Shown piece by piece: positions 36,078-44,169 of a stretch of 64,000 bases of DNA; the stretch's first letter is position 1, and the number at the start of each line of letters is the position of its first letter. Source of the DNA: Sulfurimonas aquatica (GTDB taxonomy: Bacteria > Campylobacterota > Campylobacteria > Campylobacterales > Sulfurimonadaceae); contig NZ_CP046072.1 in the NCBI RefSeq assembly GCF_017357825.1, forward strand, positions 2,356,001 to 2,420,000. The letters are read 5' to 3'. Position numbers and translations under genes: made by a program. The notes under the pieces are model-generated. The model made no database searches and was not told the DNA's origin. It worked only from the letters and a program-made list of their open reading frames with translations.

Positions 36078-37067
36078 CTAGTAGCCTTTTAAGACATTAT
36101 TTATCTGTACGTATGCTTCAATCGGACTAGTCTCAAAGTAGTTCATATTATGCTTTCTAGCAAAATCTTTTGTCATTTTTTGCACCTTAAGTAGATTAAA
36201 ACGCGGTGCTTTTGGAAAGAGGTGATGTTCTATTTGTGTGTTGAGTCCGCCATAAAACCAGTGTGTTAAAATCCCACCTCGAAGTGAACGCGATGTTCTC
36301 ATTTGCAACTCCATCCATGAGAACTTCTCACCAACCTCTTTTTCAAATACTTCACACCCTAAGTGGTTGGTTATAAAACCAAATGCCAACCATGGAGATA
36401 AAACAAAGTTAAGAGTTGCAAGGACAAGAAGTGCGTCCATAATTGGAAGAGAGTAAAAAATAACTCCCCAAACAAGAGGCCAATGCATAAGCATTAAAAA
36501 GAGTTCGCCCCATAACTTGCGTTTAATGACAAAGTTATAAGATTGCACGATAAACGCTGGATACATAAAAAACATCGCACCCCAAAATATGAGATACTTT
36601 GAGTTTCTAAGCCAAGTTTTATTACCCGTGTGGCCAGGAGCAAAAGCACCATCCATAGCAAGGATATCCTCATCTTTTTGAGGAACGTTACACCAGGTAT
36701 GATGGTTGACATTATGTTTAAAGTCCCACCATGAAGATGAGTTAGAGAGTATAAACGCAGAAAATGGATAACTTATTTTCATTGAAAAAGATTTAGACTT
36801 AAAGTACTGTCTATGAAGAATATCATGAGAGACAAAAACTGCACGGGTAAACACTATACACATAAAAAGACCAAGAGCTATGGACTTATAGATTGAATCT
36901 ATCTCAATGGCATCCCAAAAAAGGACTATAGCGTAAATAATACCCATACTAAGTATAATCGCTGCCATTTCAATGGAGCCCCTTACAGGAACGCGATCAA
37001 GCAGACCGGCTCTTCGTACTTCTTCTTTTAACTCATGAAAATTATCTGGATATGTAGCTACGGACAT
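36078..37067 (-). CDS. Membrane fatty acid desaturase
   Basis: An integral membrane di-iron desaturase of 329 residues. The three histidine clusters are visible: HDILH (about residue 103), HNVNHH (about 137) and QIEHHLFPK (about 295). Membrane helices fill residues 28-75 and 150-220. Such enzymes insert double bonds into acyl chains of membrane lipids using oxygen. It is divergent from the repeat lipoprotein gene, with the Pho-box promoter in the 156-bp gap, but I see no matching Pho box in its own direction. Confidence 0.88.
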   Translation of the reverse strand: MSVATYPDNFHELKEEVRRAGLLDRVPVRGSIEMAAIILSMGIIYAIVLFWDAIEIDSIYKSIALGLFMCIVFTRAVFVSHDILHRQYFKSKSFSMKISYPFSAFILSNSSSWWDFKHNVNHHTWCNVPQKDEDILAMDGAFAPGHTGNKTWLRNSKYLIFWGAMFFMYPAFIVQSYNFVIKRKLWGELFLMLMHWPLVWGVIFYSLPIMDALLVLATLNFVLSPWLAFGFITNHLGCEVFEKEVGEKFSWMELQMRTSRSLRGGILTHWFYGGLNTQIEHHLFPKAPRFNLLKVQKMTKDFARKHNMNYFETSPIEAYVQINNVLKGY

Positions 37068-37140
37068 TCTTTTACCTATATTAAATTGTAAAATTGTAAC
37101 ATCTCTTTACTAAAATGCCATTTAGATACTCTAGAGTACA

Positions 37141-37196
37141 TTGTTACTATCTTGTAACCTTGATGAAATAGATTGGTAATCTTCCTCTTTTATACT
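37141..37196 (+). promoter_or_regulatory. Pho-box promoter of the repeat lipoprotein
   Basis: Four half-sites at strict 11-bp period: TTGTTAC (37141), TTGTAAC (37152), ATGAAAT (37163) and TGGTAAT (37174-37180). Ten bases later comes the -10 TATACT (37191-37196). No -35 hexamer is present, as expected for a PhoB-activated promoter. Confidence 0.75.
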
Positions 37197-37223
37197 TCCA
37201 TAAATTTTAAATCGGAGAATAAT

Positions 37224-40200
37224 ATGAAACTATCGACTACAATCATTCCAAGCTTTCTTGCAGCATCTTTATTACTATCTTTTACAGGGTGTGGTGGAGG
37301 TAACTCAACAACGCCTACTACAACAATCACTAATACTACTACAAGTGATACTACAAGCTCATCTACAAGTACATCTACAAAAGAGACTCTATCAGGTGAG
37401 ATAACAGCAGATAAGACACTAACTGCAGATAAAGTATGGCTACTTACTGGTCTTGTTGCTGTTAAGAATGGAGCAACTTTAACTATCGAGCCTGGAACGA
37501 CTGTTATCGGTAAAGCTGGTACTGGCGCTAATACTTCTTACTTAGTTGTGGACGCTGGTTCTAAGATAAACGCAGCTGGTACTGCAGCTAAACCTATTAT
37601 CTTTACTTCTGAGACTTCTTATGATGGTGGAGCTGACGCTTGGGGTCAATGGGGTGGTTTAACTATCATCGGTAACGCTGGTAACGCTCAAGTTGATCCT
37701 TATGAAGTTAACCCTGCATTTGTAGCTGGGACATCTAACATGGCTGACAACTCTGGTGTTTTAACTTATGTAAAAATTCTTAACTCTGGTATTACTATGG
37801 AAGAGAACAAAGAGATAAATGGTCTCTCTCTTGTTGGTGTTGGTTCAGGTACTACTGTTGATAACATCACTGTTGATTTATCTGATGATGATGGTATTGA
37901 GATTTGGGGTGGAACAGTTAATCTTTCTAACGTAACTATTAGTAGATGTTCTGATGATCACTTTGATATTGATGATGGCTTCTCTGGTAAGGTTACTAAC
38001 TTAAATCTTAACGTAACTACTGGTAATGCTGGTATTGAGATGAGTGGAGAGACTGCAGCTACTTTTGATGGCTTTAACATCGCTGTTAGCAACTCTGCTA
38101 AAGAAGGTGGTATTTACTTCAAGAAAGCTGGTATTGGTGGTCACTTCAAAAATGGTATCATCACTTACGATACTACGACTAATGGATATGGCGCAATACA
38201 CTCTTCAGAGAACAATAATGCAACTAATACAAGTTTTACAAATGTAACTCTTAAGGGTTCTAACGCTGACAAGTTCACTGGTGACTCGGCTGCTTCTATT
38301 GAAGCCTCTTTTGATGCTGGTTTAAAGAACATAAAATATGTAGAGAACTTATCTGGTGAAATAACTGCAGATAGAACGTTAACAGCAGATAAAATATGGG
38401 TAATTAATGGTTTAGTAGCTGTAAAAAATAGTGCTACACTTACTATTGAAGCTGGAACTACCATACTTGGTAAAGCTGGAACTGGGGCGAACACAGCATA
38501 TATGGTTGTAGATAAAAACTCTAAAATCATGGCAGCAGGTACTGCTGATAAGCACATTGTCTTTACATCTGAAATAGCTTACGACAGTGGGGTATCAGCG
38601 GTTGGTCAATGGGGTGGTTTAACTATCATCGGTAACGCTGGTAACGCACAAGTTGATCCTTATGAAGTTAACCCTCTATTTGTAGCTGGCTCTTCAGATA
38701 TGGCTGATAACTCTGGCGTTTTACAATATGTCGATATCTTAAACTCTGGTATAACTATGGAAGAGAACAAAGAGATTAATGGTCTCTCTATGGTTGGCGT
38801 TGGCTCAGGCACTACGGTTGAAAATATTACAGTAAATAAAAGTGATGATGACTGTGTTGAGATTTGGGGTGGAAGCGTAAACCTAACAAACGTAACTCTT
38901 TCAGAGTGTACTGATGATCACTTTGACATTGATGATGGTTACAACGGTACTGTTAAAAACTTAAGCGTTGTAGGAACTATAGGAAACGCTGGTATTGAGA
39001 TGAGTGGAGAGACTGCAGCTACTTTTGATGGTTTTAACATCACTATGATAAAGTCTGCTAAAGAGGGTGGCATCTACTTCAAAAAAGCTGGTATTGGTGG
39101 TCACTTTACAAACGGTACAGTTACTTACAATGTAGCTACAAATGGTTATGGTGCAATTCACTCTGCGGAAACTTACAGTGCTGCTAATACGTCTTTTACA
39201 AATGTAACTTTAAATGGTACAAACACTTCTAAGTTTACAGGTGACTCAGCGACTGGTTTAGAGTCAACATTTGATTCGGGGACGGGAAATATCAAAACTG
39301 TTACAAAAGAGACTCTATCAGGTGAGATAACAGCAGATAAGACACTAACTGCAGATAAAGTATGGCTACTTACTGGTCTTGTTGCTGTTAAGAATGGAGC
39401 AACTTTAACTATCGAGCCTGGAACGACTGTTATCGGTAAAGCTGGTACTGGCGCTAATACTTCTTACTTAGTTGTGGACGCTGGTTCTAAGATAAACGCA
39501 GCTGGTACTGCAGCTAAACCTATTATCTTTACTTCTGAGACTGCTTATGATGGTGGAGCTGATGCTTGGGGTCAATGGGGTGGTTTAACTATCATTGGTA
39601 ATGCTGGTAACGCTCAAGTTGATCCTTATGAAGTTAACCCTGCATTTGTAGCTGGGACATCTAACATGGCTGACAACTCTGGTGTTTTAACTTATGTAAA
39701 AATTCTTAACTCTGGTATTACTATGGAAGAGAACAAAGAGATAAATGGTCTCTCTCTTGTTGGTGTTGGTTCAGGTACTACTGTTGATAACATCACTGTT
39801 GATTTATCTGATGATGATGGTATTGAGATTTGGGGTGGAACAGTTAATCTTTCTAATGTAACTATTAGTAGATGTTCTGATGATCACTTTGATATTGATG
39901 ATGGCTTCTCTGGTAAGGTTACTAACTTAAATCTTAACGTAACTACTGGTAATGCTGGTATTGAGATGAGTGGAGAGACTGCAGCTACTTTTGATGGCTT
40001 TAACATCGCTGTTAGCAACTCTGCTAAAGAAGGTGGTATTTACTTTAAGAAAGCTGGTATTGGTGGTCACTTCAAAAATGGTATCATCACTTACGATACT
40101 ACGACTAATGGATATGGCGCAATACACTCTTCAGAGAACAATAATGCAACTAATACAAGTTTTACAAATGTAACTCTTAAGGGTTCTAACACTGACAAGT

Positions 40201-40265
40201 TCACTGGTGACTCGGCTGCTTCTATTGAAGCCTCTTTTGATGCTGGAACAAATAATATAAAATAG
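37224..40265 (+). CDS. Secreted lipoprotein with three 320-residue beta-helix-like repeats
   Basis: A lipoprotein of 1013 residues. The lipobox is SFTGC, followed by a Thr/Ser-rich linker (about residues 27-55) and three repeats (about 58-377, 378-699, 700-1013). Each repeat opens with GEITAD-TLTADK, has GATLTIE-type strands, GNAGNAQVDPYEVNP, an Asp-rich loop (DDHFDIDDG) and a closing NATNTSFTNVTL-type segment. The periodic Gly/Asn/Val pattern suggests a right-handed parallel beta-helix with possible calcium sites. Function is unknown. I start at 37224 behind CGGAGAAT; an in-frame ATG 17 codons earlier lies before the signal peptide. A Pho-box promoter links it to phosphate starvation. Confidence 0.8.
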   Translation: MKLSTTIIPSFLAASLLLSFTGCGGGNSTTPTTTITNTTTSDTTSSSTSTSTKETLSGEITADKTLTADKVWLLTGLVAVKNGATLTIEPGTTVIGKAGTGANTSYLVVDAGSKINAAGTAAKPIIFTSETSYDGGADAWGQWGGLTIIGNAGNAQVDPYEVNPAFVAGTSNMADNSGVLTYVKILNSGITMEENKEINGLSLVGVGSGTTVDNITVDLSDDDGIEIWGGTVNLSNVTISRCSDDHFDIDDGFSGKVTNLNLNVTTGNAGIEMSGETAATFDGFNIAVSNSAKEGGIYFKKAGIGGHFKNGIITYDTTTNGYGAIHSSENNNATNTSFTNVTLKGSNADKFTGDSAASIEASFDAGLKNIKYVENLSGEITADRTLTADKIWVINGLVAVKNSATLTIEAGTTILGKAGTGANTAYMVVDKNSKIMAAGTADKHIVFTSEIAYDSGVSAVGQWGGLTIIGNAGNAQVDPYEVNPLFVAGSSDMADNSGVLQYVDILNSGITMEENKEINGLSMVGVGSGTTVENITVNKSDDDCVEIWGGSVNLTNVTLSECTDDHFDIDDGYNGTVKNLSVVGTIGNAGIEMSGETAATFDGFNITMIKSAKEGGIYFKKAGIGGHFTNGTVTYNVATNGYGAIHSAETYSAANTSFTNVTLNGTNTSKFTGDSATGLESTFDSGTGNIKTVTKETLSGEITADKTLTADKVWLLTGLVAVKNGATLTIEPGTTVIGKAGTGANTSYLVVDAGSKINAAGTAAKPIIFTSETAYDGGADAWGQWGGLTIIGNAGNAQVDPYEVNPAFVAGTSNMADNSGVLTYVKILNSGITMEENKEINGLSLVGVGSGTTVDNITVDLSDDDGIEIWGGTVNLSNVTISRCSDDHFDIDDGFSGKVTNLNLNVTTGNAGIEMSGETAATFDGFNIAVSNSAKEGGIYFKKAGIGGHFKNGIITYDTTTNGYGAIHSSENNNATNTSFTNVTLKGSNTDKFTGDSAASIEASFDAGTNNIK
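37377..38320 (+). repeat. Lipoprotein repeat unit, copy 1
   Basis: A 944-bp block that recurs without gaps at 39303-40246, at a constant offset of 1926 bp. By reading I count seven base differences, five of them silent. The coding unit is about 960 bp including the junction. Confidence 0.9.
38337..39302 (+). repeat. Lipoprotein repeat unit, copy 2 (diverged)
   Basis: The middle unit is homologous along its whole length to copies 1 and 3 but much more divergent in DNA and protein. Examples are DKIWVINGLVAVKNSATLTIEAG against DKVWLLTG-type starts and the VVGTIGNAG segment in place of NVTTGNAG. Some sub-blocks, such as that around 38605-38660, stay nearly identical. Confidence 0.85.
39303..40246 (+). 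repeat. Lipoprotein repeat unit, copy 3
   Basis: Near-identical to copy 1 (seven differences in 944 bp by reading). Two amino acids change: Ser to Ala in the SETxYDGGAD segment and Ala to Thr in the GSNxDKF segment. Confidence 0.9.
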
Positions 40266-40275
40266 TTTTCCCCTT

Positions 40276-40306
40276 GTAACTAAGTAGAGTTAAACTACTT
40301 GGTTAC
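40276..40306 (+). terminator. Terminator of the repeat lipoprotein
   Basis: Twelve-base arms (GTAACTAAGTAG at 40276-40287, CTACTTGGTTAC at 40295-40306, one G-U pair) with a 7-base loop, followed by ATTTATAT. It starts 11 bp after the stop codon. Confidence 0.7.
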
Positions 40307-40329
40307 ATTTATATACCACTTTTATAACC

Positions 40330-40358
40330 TTGTAACCATTTTGTCACTTTCGCGTAAT
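40330..40358 (+). promoter_or_regulatory. Pho box of the DUF3450-TonB operon
   Basis: Three half-sites at 11-bp period: TTGTAAC (40330-40336), TTGTCAC (40341-40347) and GCGTAAT (40352-40358). TTGTCAC equals a classical E. coli Pho half-site. Unlike the other sites, no good -10 stands 10 bp downstream; TATATT at 40378 is further off. Confidence 0.65.
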
Positions 40359-40418
40359 CTTTCTAAAACCTACTTCATATATTCTTTCACCAATATTCCA
40401 TAACACCACGGAGAAAAA

Positions 40419-41192
40419 ATGAATTTTAAAACAAAAAAAATAGTTTATTCACTTGCTTTATCTGCAAGCCTACTCTCATCAACTCTTAACGCTAGCACAA
40501 ATGAGAAACTTGTAAACTCTATCATAGAGCTTAGAGGAGATGTTGAAAATCTTTATACAGACATTAAAGAGAACAAAGAGAGTTACCACTCTCAGATGAA
40601 ATCTCTCTCTATGCAGATTACAGATTCTGAGGCTCAGATAAACAGAAAGTCTACCGCTATTAAATTAGCGAAAAATGAGTTAGAAAAAATCAAGACTCAG
40701 ATTAAAGAGACTTCATCTGGAAACTCTGAGATTAAACCTTTAGTTTTAAACGCTCTTACTCTTTTAGAGCAAAGTATAAATGAAGGCTTACCTTTTATGG
40801 TTGACTCTCGCGTTGCTGATCTTCATAAAATCAAAGCAGACCTTGAAGAGGGACTTATCACAAATGAAAAAGCACTCTCTCTTACTTGGGCGTCATATGA
40901 CGACACTATTCGCGTTACTAAAGAGATAGGACTTTTCAAACAGCAGATAGACTTTAAAGGTAAAAAAGTTTTGGCTCGTATTGCGAAACTCGGTTCAGTC
41001 GCAATGTTTTTCTCAACGCCATCAAACGAAGTTGGATTTGTAGTAAAAGAAGCTAACAAGTACAGCTACAAACACATCACAAATCCTGAAGACATTAAAA
41101 AGATAGTTACTCTTTTTGACGCGCTACAAAAGCAGATTAGAACTGGATACTTTGAACTTCCAAATGCATTAGTTTTACAAGGAGCTAAATAA
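40419..41192 (+). CDS. DUF3450 periplasmic coiled-coil protein
   Basis: A secreted protein of 257 residues with a signal peptide (to about LNAS) and long helices with heptad-like pattern over residues 25-110, then a DUF3450 C-terminal part (RVADLHKIKADLEEGLI, FKQQIDFKGKKVLARIAKLGSVAMFF). DUF3450 proteins are the constant first partner of TtpC-ExbB-ExbD-TonB systems in Vibrio and Shewanella. They are thought to work with TtpC in the periplasm, though their exact action is unknown. It is coupled to ttpC by TAATG. Confidence 0.88.
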   Translation: MNFKTKKIVYSLALSASLLSSTLNASTNEKLVNSIIELRGDVENLYTDIKENKESYHSQMKSLSMQITDSEAQINRKSTAIKLAKNELEKIKTQIKETSSGNSEIKPLVLNALTLLEQSINEGLPFMVDSRVADLHKIKADLEEGLITNEKALSLTWASYDDTIRVTKEIGLFKQQIDFKGKKVLARIAKLGSVAMFFSTPSNEVGFVVKEANKYSYKHITNPEDIKKIVTLFDALQKQIRTGYFELPNALVLQGAK

Positions 41193-42499
41193 TGAAAATC
41201 TTAACACTTATATTTTTAATGGCGTTTAGCCTTTTAAACGCAGATGAGCTTTCTAACGCTTATCAAAAAGAGTTCACTTTCTTAAAAGCACAAAAGTCAG
41301 AGCTTCAAACTAGACTCAAAAAAGAGAAATCTTTTCAAAAAAAAGAGTTAGCAAAAGCAAAAGCAAAAGTACAAAGCTTACAAAACAAGCTTGTAACTCT
41401 TTCACAAACTAATGAGACAATAGCAAAACAGATAGACAAATCTGCTCTAATGCTAGAAGACAAAAACTCTAACAAACAGATATCTTCATCTGTAGTTATA
41501 CAAGCGAAGTCTCTTCTTGGCGAGTACGCCATAGCTGTAAATGACACTAAAGATATGGACGTAGTTGCAGTAATGGATAAGGCATTTAAAGAGACCTCTT
41601 CTTTATATAAAAAGCTCTCTTCAGTTCAAACTACTAAGGGTAAGTTTTATCTAGTAGATGGAACAACTGCTGAGGGAGAGATAGTAAAAGTTGGAAATAT
41701 TGCAGCTTATGGAATGAGTTCAAATGCTAAAGGTGCACTCGCACCAGCTGGAAATGGCGAGTATAAAGTATGGAATAAAGATACAACAGCTGACGCTTTG
41801 GCATTTGCAACTGCACAGCCTAAACGCGATGTTAAAATCTTTATTTATGAGAACCTTGACAAAGATATCGAGTACACAAAAGAGAAGAGTATAGAGGAGA
41901 CATTAGCAGGTGGTGGAACTATCGGTTACATTATTTTAGCTCTTGGAGCTTTAGGTGTACTTCTTATTCTTGCTAGAATCTTTCTGCTTGCAAAATCTGG
42001 CTCAAACGTAAAAGAGATCACAGATGTTGTAATCTCAAAAGTTGAAGCGGGTCAGGCTCACGAAGCTCTTGAAGCTATTAAATCATACAAGGGTGCAACC
42101 GCTCGCGTTATTAAAGCGACACTTAGAAATATTGACAAAGAGAGAGACCATATCGAAGATATCGTAACTGAGAACATCCTAAATGAGAGCTCAAACATAG
42201 ATAGATTTGGCAACTTTGTGCTTGTGCTTGCAGCTGTTGCTCCACTACTTGGACTTCTTGGAACTGTAACGGGAATGATTGCGACTTTTGACATCATTAC
42301 AACTCATGGTACGGGTGATCCTAAACTTCTTTCAGGCGGTATCTCTGAAGCACTTGTAACAACGATGCTTGGTCTTGTTGTAGCGATTCCTCTACTTCTT
42401 TTAGGAAACCTTATGAGTGGATGGGCTCAGAGTATTAAAGACTCTATGGAGCAATCCGCTCTTCACATTGTAAACCTGTTTGAGATAAACAAAGCGTAA
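41192..42499 (+). CDS. ttpC: TtpC-like MotA/TolQ/ExbB proton channel protein
   Basis: A protein of 435 residues. It starts with a cleavable-type signal (MKILTLIFLMAFSLLNADE) and a large periplasmic coiled-coil part (about residues 20-240), which ordinary ExbB lacks. Three membrane helices follow: GGTIGYIILALGALGVLLILARIF, then the TolQ/ExbB core FGNFVLVLAAVAPLLGLLGTVTGMIATFD and VTTMLGLVVAIPLLLLGNL. This is the layout of TtpC, the extra subunit required by the Vibrio TonB2 system. Its start and stop overlap both neighbours by one base. Confidence 0.9.
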   Translation: MKILTLIFLMAFSLLNADELSNAYQKEFTFLKAQKSELQTRLKKEKSFQKKELAKAKAKVQSLQNKLVTLSQTNETIAKQIDKSALMLEDKNSNKQISSSVVIQAKSLLGEYAIAVNDTKDMDVVAVMDKAFKETSSLYKKLSSVQTTKGKFYLVDGTTAEGEIVKVGNIAAYGMSSNAKGALAPAGNGEYKVWNKDTTADALAFATAQPKRDVKIFIYENLDKDIEYTKEKSIEETLAGGGTIGYIILALGALGVLLILARIFLLAKSGSNVKEITDVVISKVEAGQAHEALEAIKSYKGATARVIKATLRNIDKERDHIEDIVTENILNESSNIDRFGNFVLVLAAVAPLLGLLGTVTGMIATFDIITTHGTGDPKLLSGGISEALVTTMLGLVVAIPLLLLGNLMSGWAQSIKDSMEQSALHIVNLFEINKA

Positions 42500-43113
42500 T
42501 GTTAGCCCTATCACTCTACTTCGATCAGTTTATTCATTTTATGAACGCTGGTGGGATTGTTATGTGGGTTCTTTTTGTTTTGAACCTGCCACTATGGTAT
42601 GCATTGGGATATAGATACTTTACGCTCAAACGTGGAACTCGAGGTAATATTAGACGTCTTATAGAGAAACATGAAAAACGCAAAAGCGAAAAAGTTTATG
42701 TAGGACTTTTAGATTATGCTATTGCCGATGCACTAACAGCTGCAGAGACTGCGAAGAAGATATCTAAAAAACCTAGAGAGTATATGTATGATGCGCTGTT
42801 TCCATACATCATCATTACTTCAAAATACTCTGTTTTAGTAAAAACAATAGTTATGCTTGCTCCACTCATAGGTCTTTTAGGAACTGTTGGAGGAATGATT
42901 GAGACATTTGACGCTTTACAATCAAGCTCAATGTTCGCTCAAGGCGACTCAATAGCAGGCGGTATATCTAAGGCACTTTTTACAACTGAACTTGGTTTGG
43001 TCGTAGCGGTTCCTGGTCTGATAATTGGAAAAATTTTAGATAAAAAAGAAGAGCAATTTAGTTTAGAGTTTGAACAGATTGTAGACATAATAAGTACAAA
43101 GGATGAGAAATGA
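42499..43113 (+). CDS. exbB: ExbB proton channel subunit
   Basis: An inner-membrane protein of 204 residues with three helices. The conserved core is MLAPLIGLLGTVGGMIETFDALQ, and SKALFTTELGLVVAVPGLIIG forms the third helix. With ExbD it uses the proton gradient to energise TonB. It is the second MotA/TolQ/ExbB-type gene in the operon. The start overlaps the ttpC stop (TAATG) and the end overlaps exbD by four bases (ATGA). Confidence 0.92.
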   Translation: MLALSLYFDQFIHFMNAGGIVMWVLFVLNLPLWYALGYRYFTLKRGTRGNIRRLIEKHEKRKSEKVYVGLLDYAIADALTAAETAKKISKKPREYMYDALFPYIIITSKYSVLVKTIVMLAPLIGLLGTVGGMIETFDALQSSSMFAQGDSIAGGISKALFTTELGLVVAVPGLIIGKILDKKEEQFSLEFEQIVDIISTKDEK

Positions 43114-43514
43114 GATTTAGACAAAAAAGCCAAAATGTTGATACGGTAGACGTATCACCACTTATAGATATGGTTTTCATACTTTTAATCTTTTTTATGG
43201 TTACCACGACTTTTGTTAAAGATATGCAACTTGAACTCAATCGCCCTTCTGCGGCTTCGGCTTCACTAGCATCCACAAAGATAACTCGCGTTTACATCGA
43301 TAACTCTAACGAGATTTACATCGACAACCAGCCAGTTAAACTTTGGGCGGTTCAGAGTAAACTAAGAGACATATTAAGAACTGCGACTGAAAAGTCAGTT
43401 TTAGTCATCACAGATACAGACATTCCCGTTGGAACGCTTATAGACGTTGTAGATGAGTGTCGTATGAGTGGTGCTAAAGACGTTGCCGTTTCTACTACTA
43501 AAGAGATGGGATAA
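43110..43514 (+). CDS. exbD: ExbD biopolymer transport protein
   Basis: A protein of 134 residues with a single membrane helix containing the essential aspartate (SPLIDMVFILLIFFMVTTTF) and a periplasmic domain that ends with the conserved TLIDVVDECRMSGAKDVAVS. It partners ExbB in the TonB motor. The ATG overlaps the exbB stop (ATGA), and tonB starts 8 bp after its end. Confidence 0.93.
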   Translation: MRFRQKSQNVDTVDVSPLIDMVFILLIFFMVTTTFVKDMQLELNRPSAASASLASTKITRVYIDNSNEIYIDNQPVKLWAVQSKLRDILRTATEKSVLVITDTDIPVGTLIDVVDECRMSGAKDVAVSTTKEMG

Positions 43515-43522
43515 GCAAGTTC

Positions 43523-44158
43523 ATGTCTCAAAAAAAATATAGCTCAAAGGGTAGAAGCTTTTTAGCGTTTCTTGTAATGCTTGGAGGTGCTGTACTAATG
43601 ATGATATTGGTAGTTTCCTTTAACAAAAGCGTAAAAGAAAAAGAGCAAGTGGTAAAAAAAGAGGTAAGACAGATAAAGTCTGCTAAAACACAGAAAAAAG
43701 CAAGTAAACCTAAGCCTAAACCAAAGAGTAAGCCTAAAAAAGCGCAACCAAAAGCTCCACTACCAAACATGAACTCTCTGCTTGGTGGCGTAGCGATGAA
43801 TATACCAGAGTTTACAACTGATAATATCGCAGGAGATTCTAACCAACTCCTTGAAGATATAGCAGAAGATGCGATTATGAATGAGAACACGGTAGACGTT
43901 AAACCTAAGGTTCTCTCCCGCCCTCCTCTGGAGTATCCTGCAGATGCCGCAAAAAACGGTATTAAAGGTTATGTGGTTATTAACCTTCTAGTAGGAAAAG
44001 ATGGAAGTGTGGAACTTGCTAAAGTTTTAGAGTCTCAGCCTGTTGGCGTGTTTGACGAAGCTGCCCTAAACGCTGTTCGTACTTGGAGATTTTCTCCCGC
44101 AATGTACAAAGCAAAGCCTGTAAAAATGTGGGCTAAGCAAAAAATTAGATTTCAATAA
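43523..44158 (+). CDS. tonB: TonB energy-transducing protein
   Basis: A protein of 211 residues with an N-terminal membrane helix (FLAFLVMLGGAVLMMILVVSF), a Lys/Pro spacer (KPKPKPKSKPKKAQPKAP, about residues 62-79) and the C-terminal TonB domain with the pattern RPPLEYPADAAKNGIKGYVV, then FDEAALNAVRTWRFSPA. It should contact the TonB box of the receptor encoded two genes downstream. The operon structure suggests a dedicated rather than general TonB. Confidence 0.92.
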   Translation: MSQKKYSSKGRSFLAFLVMLGGAVLMMILVVSFNKSVKEKEQVVKKEVRQIKSAKTQKKASKPKPKPKSKPKKAQPKAPLPNMNSLLGGVAMNIPEFTTDNIAGDSNQLLEDIAEDAIMNENTVDVKPKVLSRPPLEYPADAAKNGIKGYVVINLLVGKDGSVELAKVLESQPVGVFDEAALNAVRTWRFSPAMYKAKPVKMWAKQKIRFQ

Positions 44159-44169
44159 AGGACTTGATT

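Noticed and set aside
37068-37140. A Pho box directing the divergent desaturase gene
   Set aside because: Minus-strand GTAAC-like words occur, but not at 11-bp spacing with a -10 at the right distance.
38165-38557. A 130-codon open frame on the minus strand within the repeat lipoprotein gene, and similar frames in each repeat
   Set aside because: It lies antisense to a clearly coding frame, has no start context, and recurs only because the DNA is repeated.
37377-40246. Long direct repeats taken as a possible CRISPR or transposon duplication
   Set aside because: The units are in-frame protein repeats of about 320 residues with no spacers, inverted ends or transposase.
40276-40306. Reading the GTAAC/GTTAC arms of this hairpin as an additional Pho box
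   Set aside because: The arms are inverted, not direct repeats at 11 bp, and they sit right after a stop codon, so a terminator explains them better.
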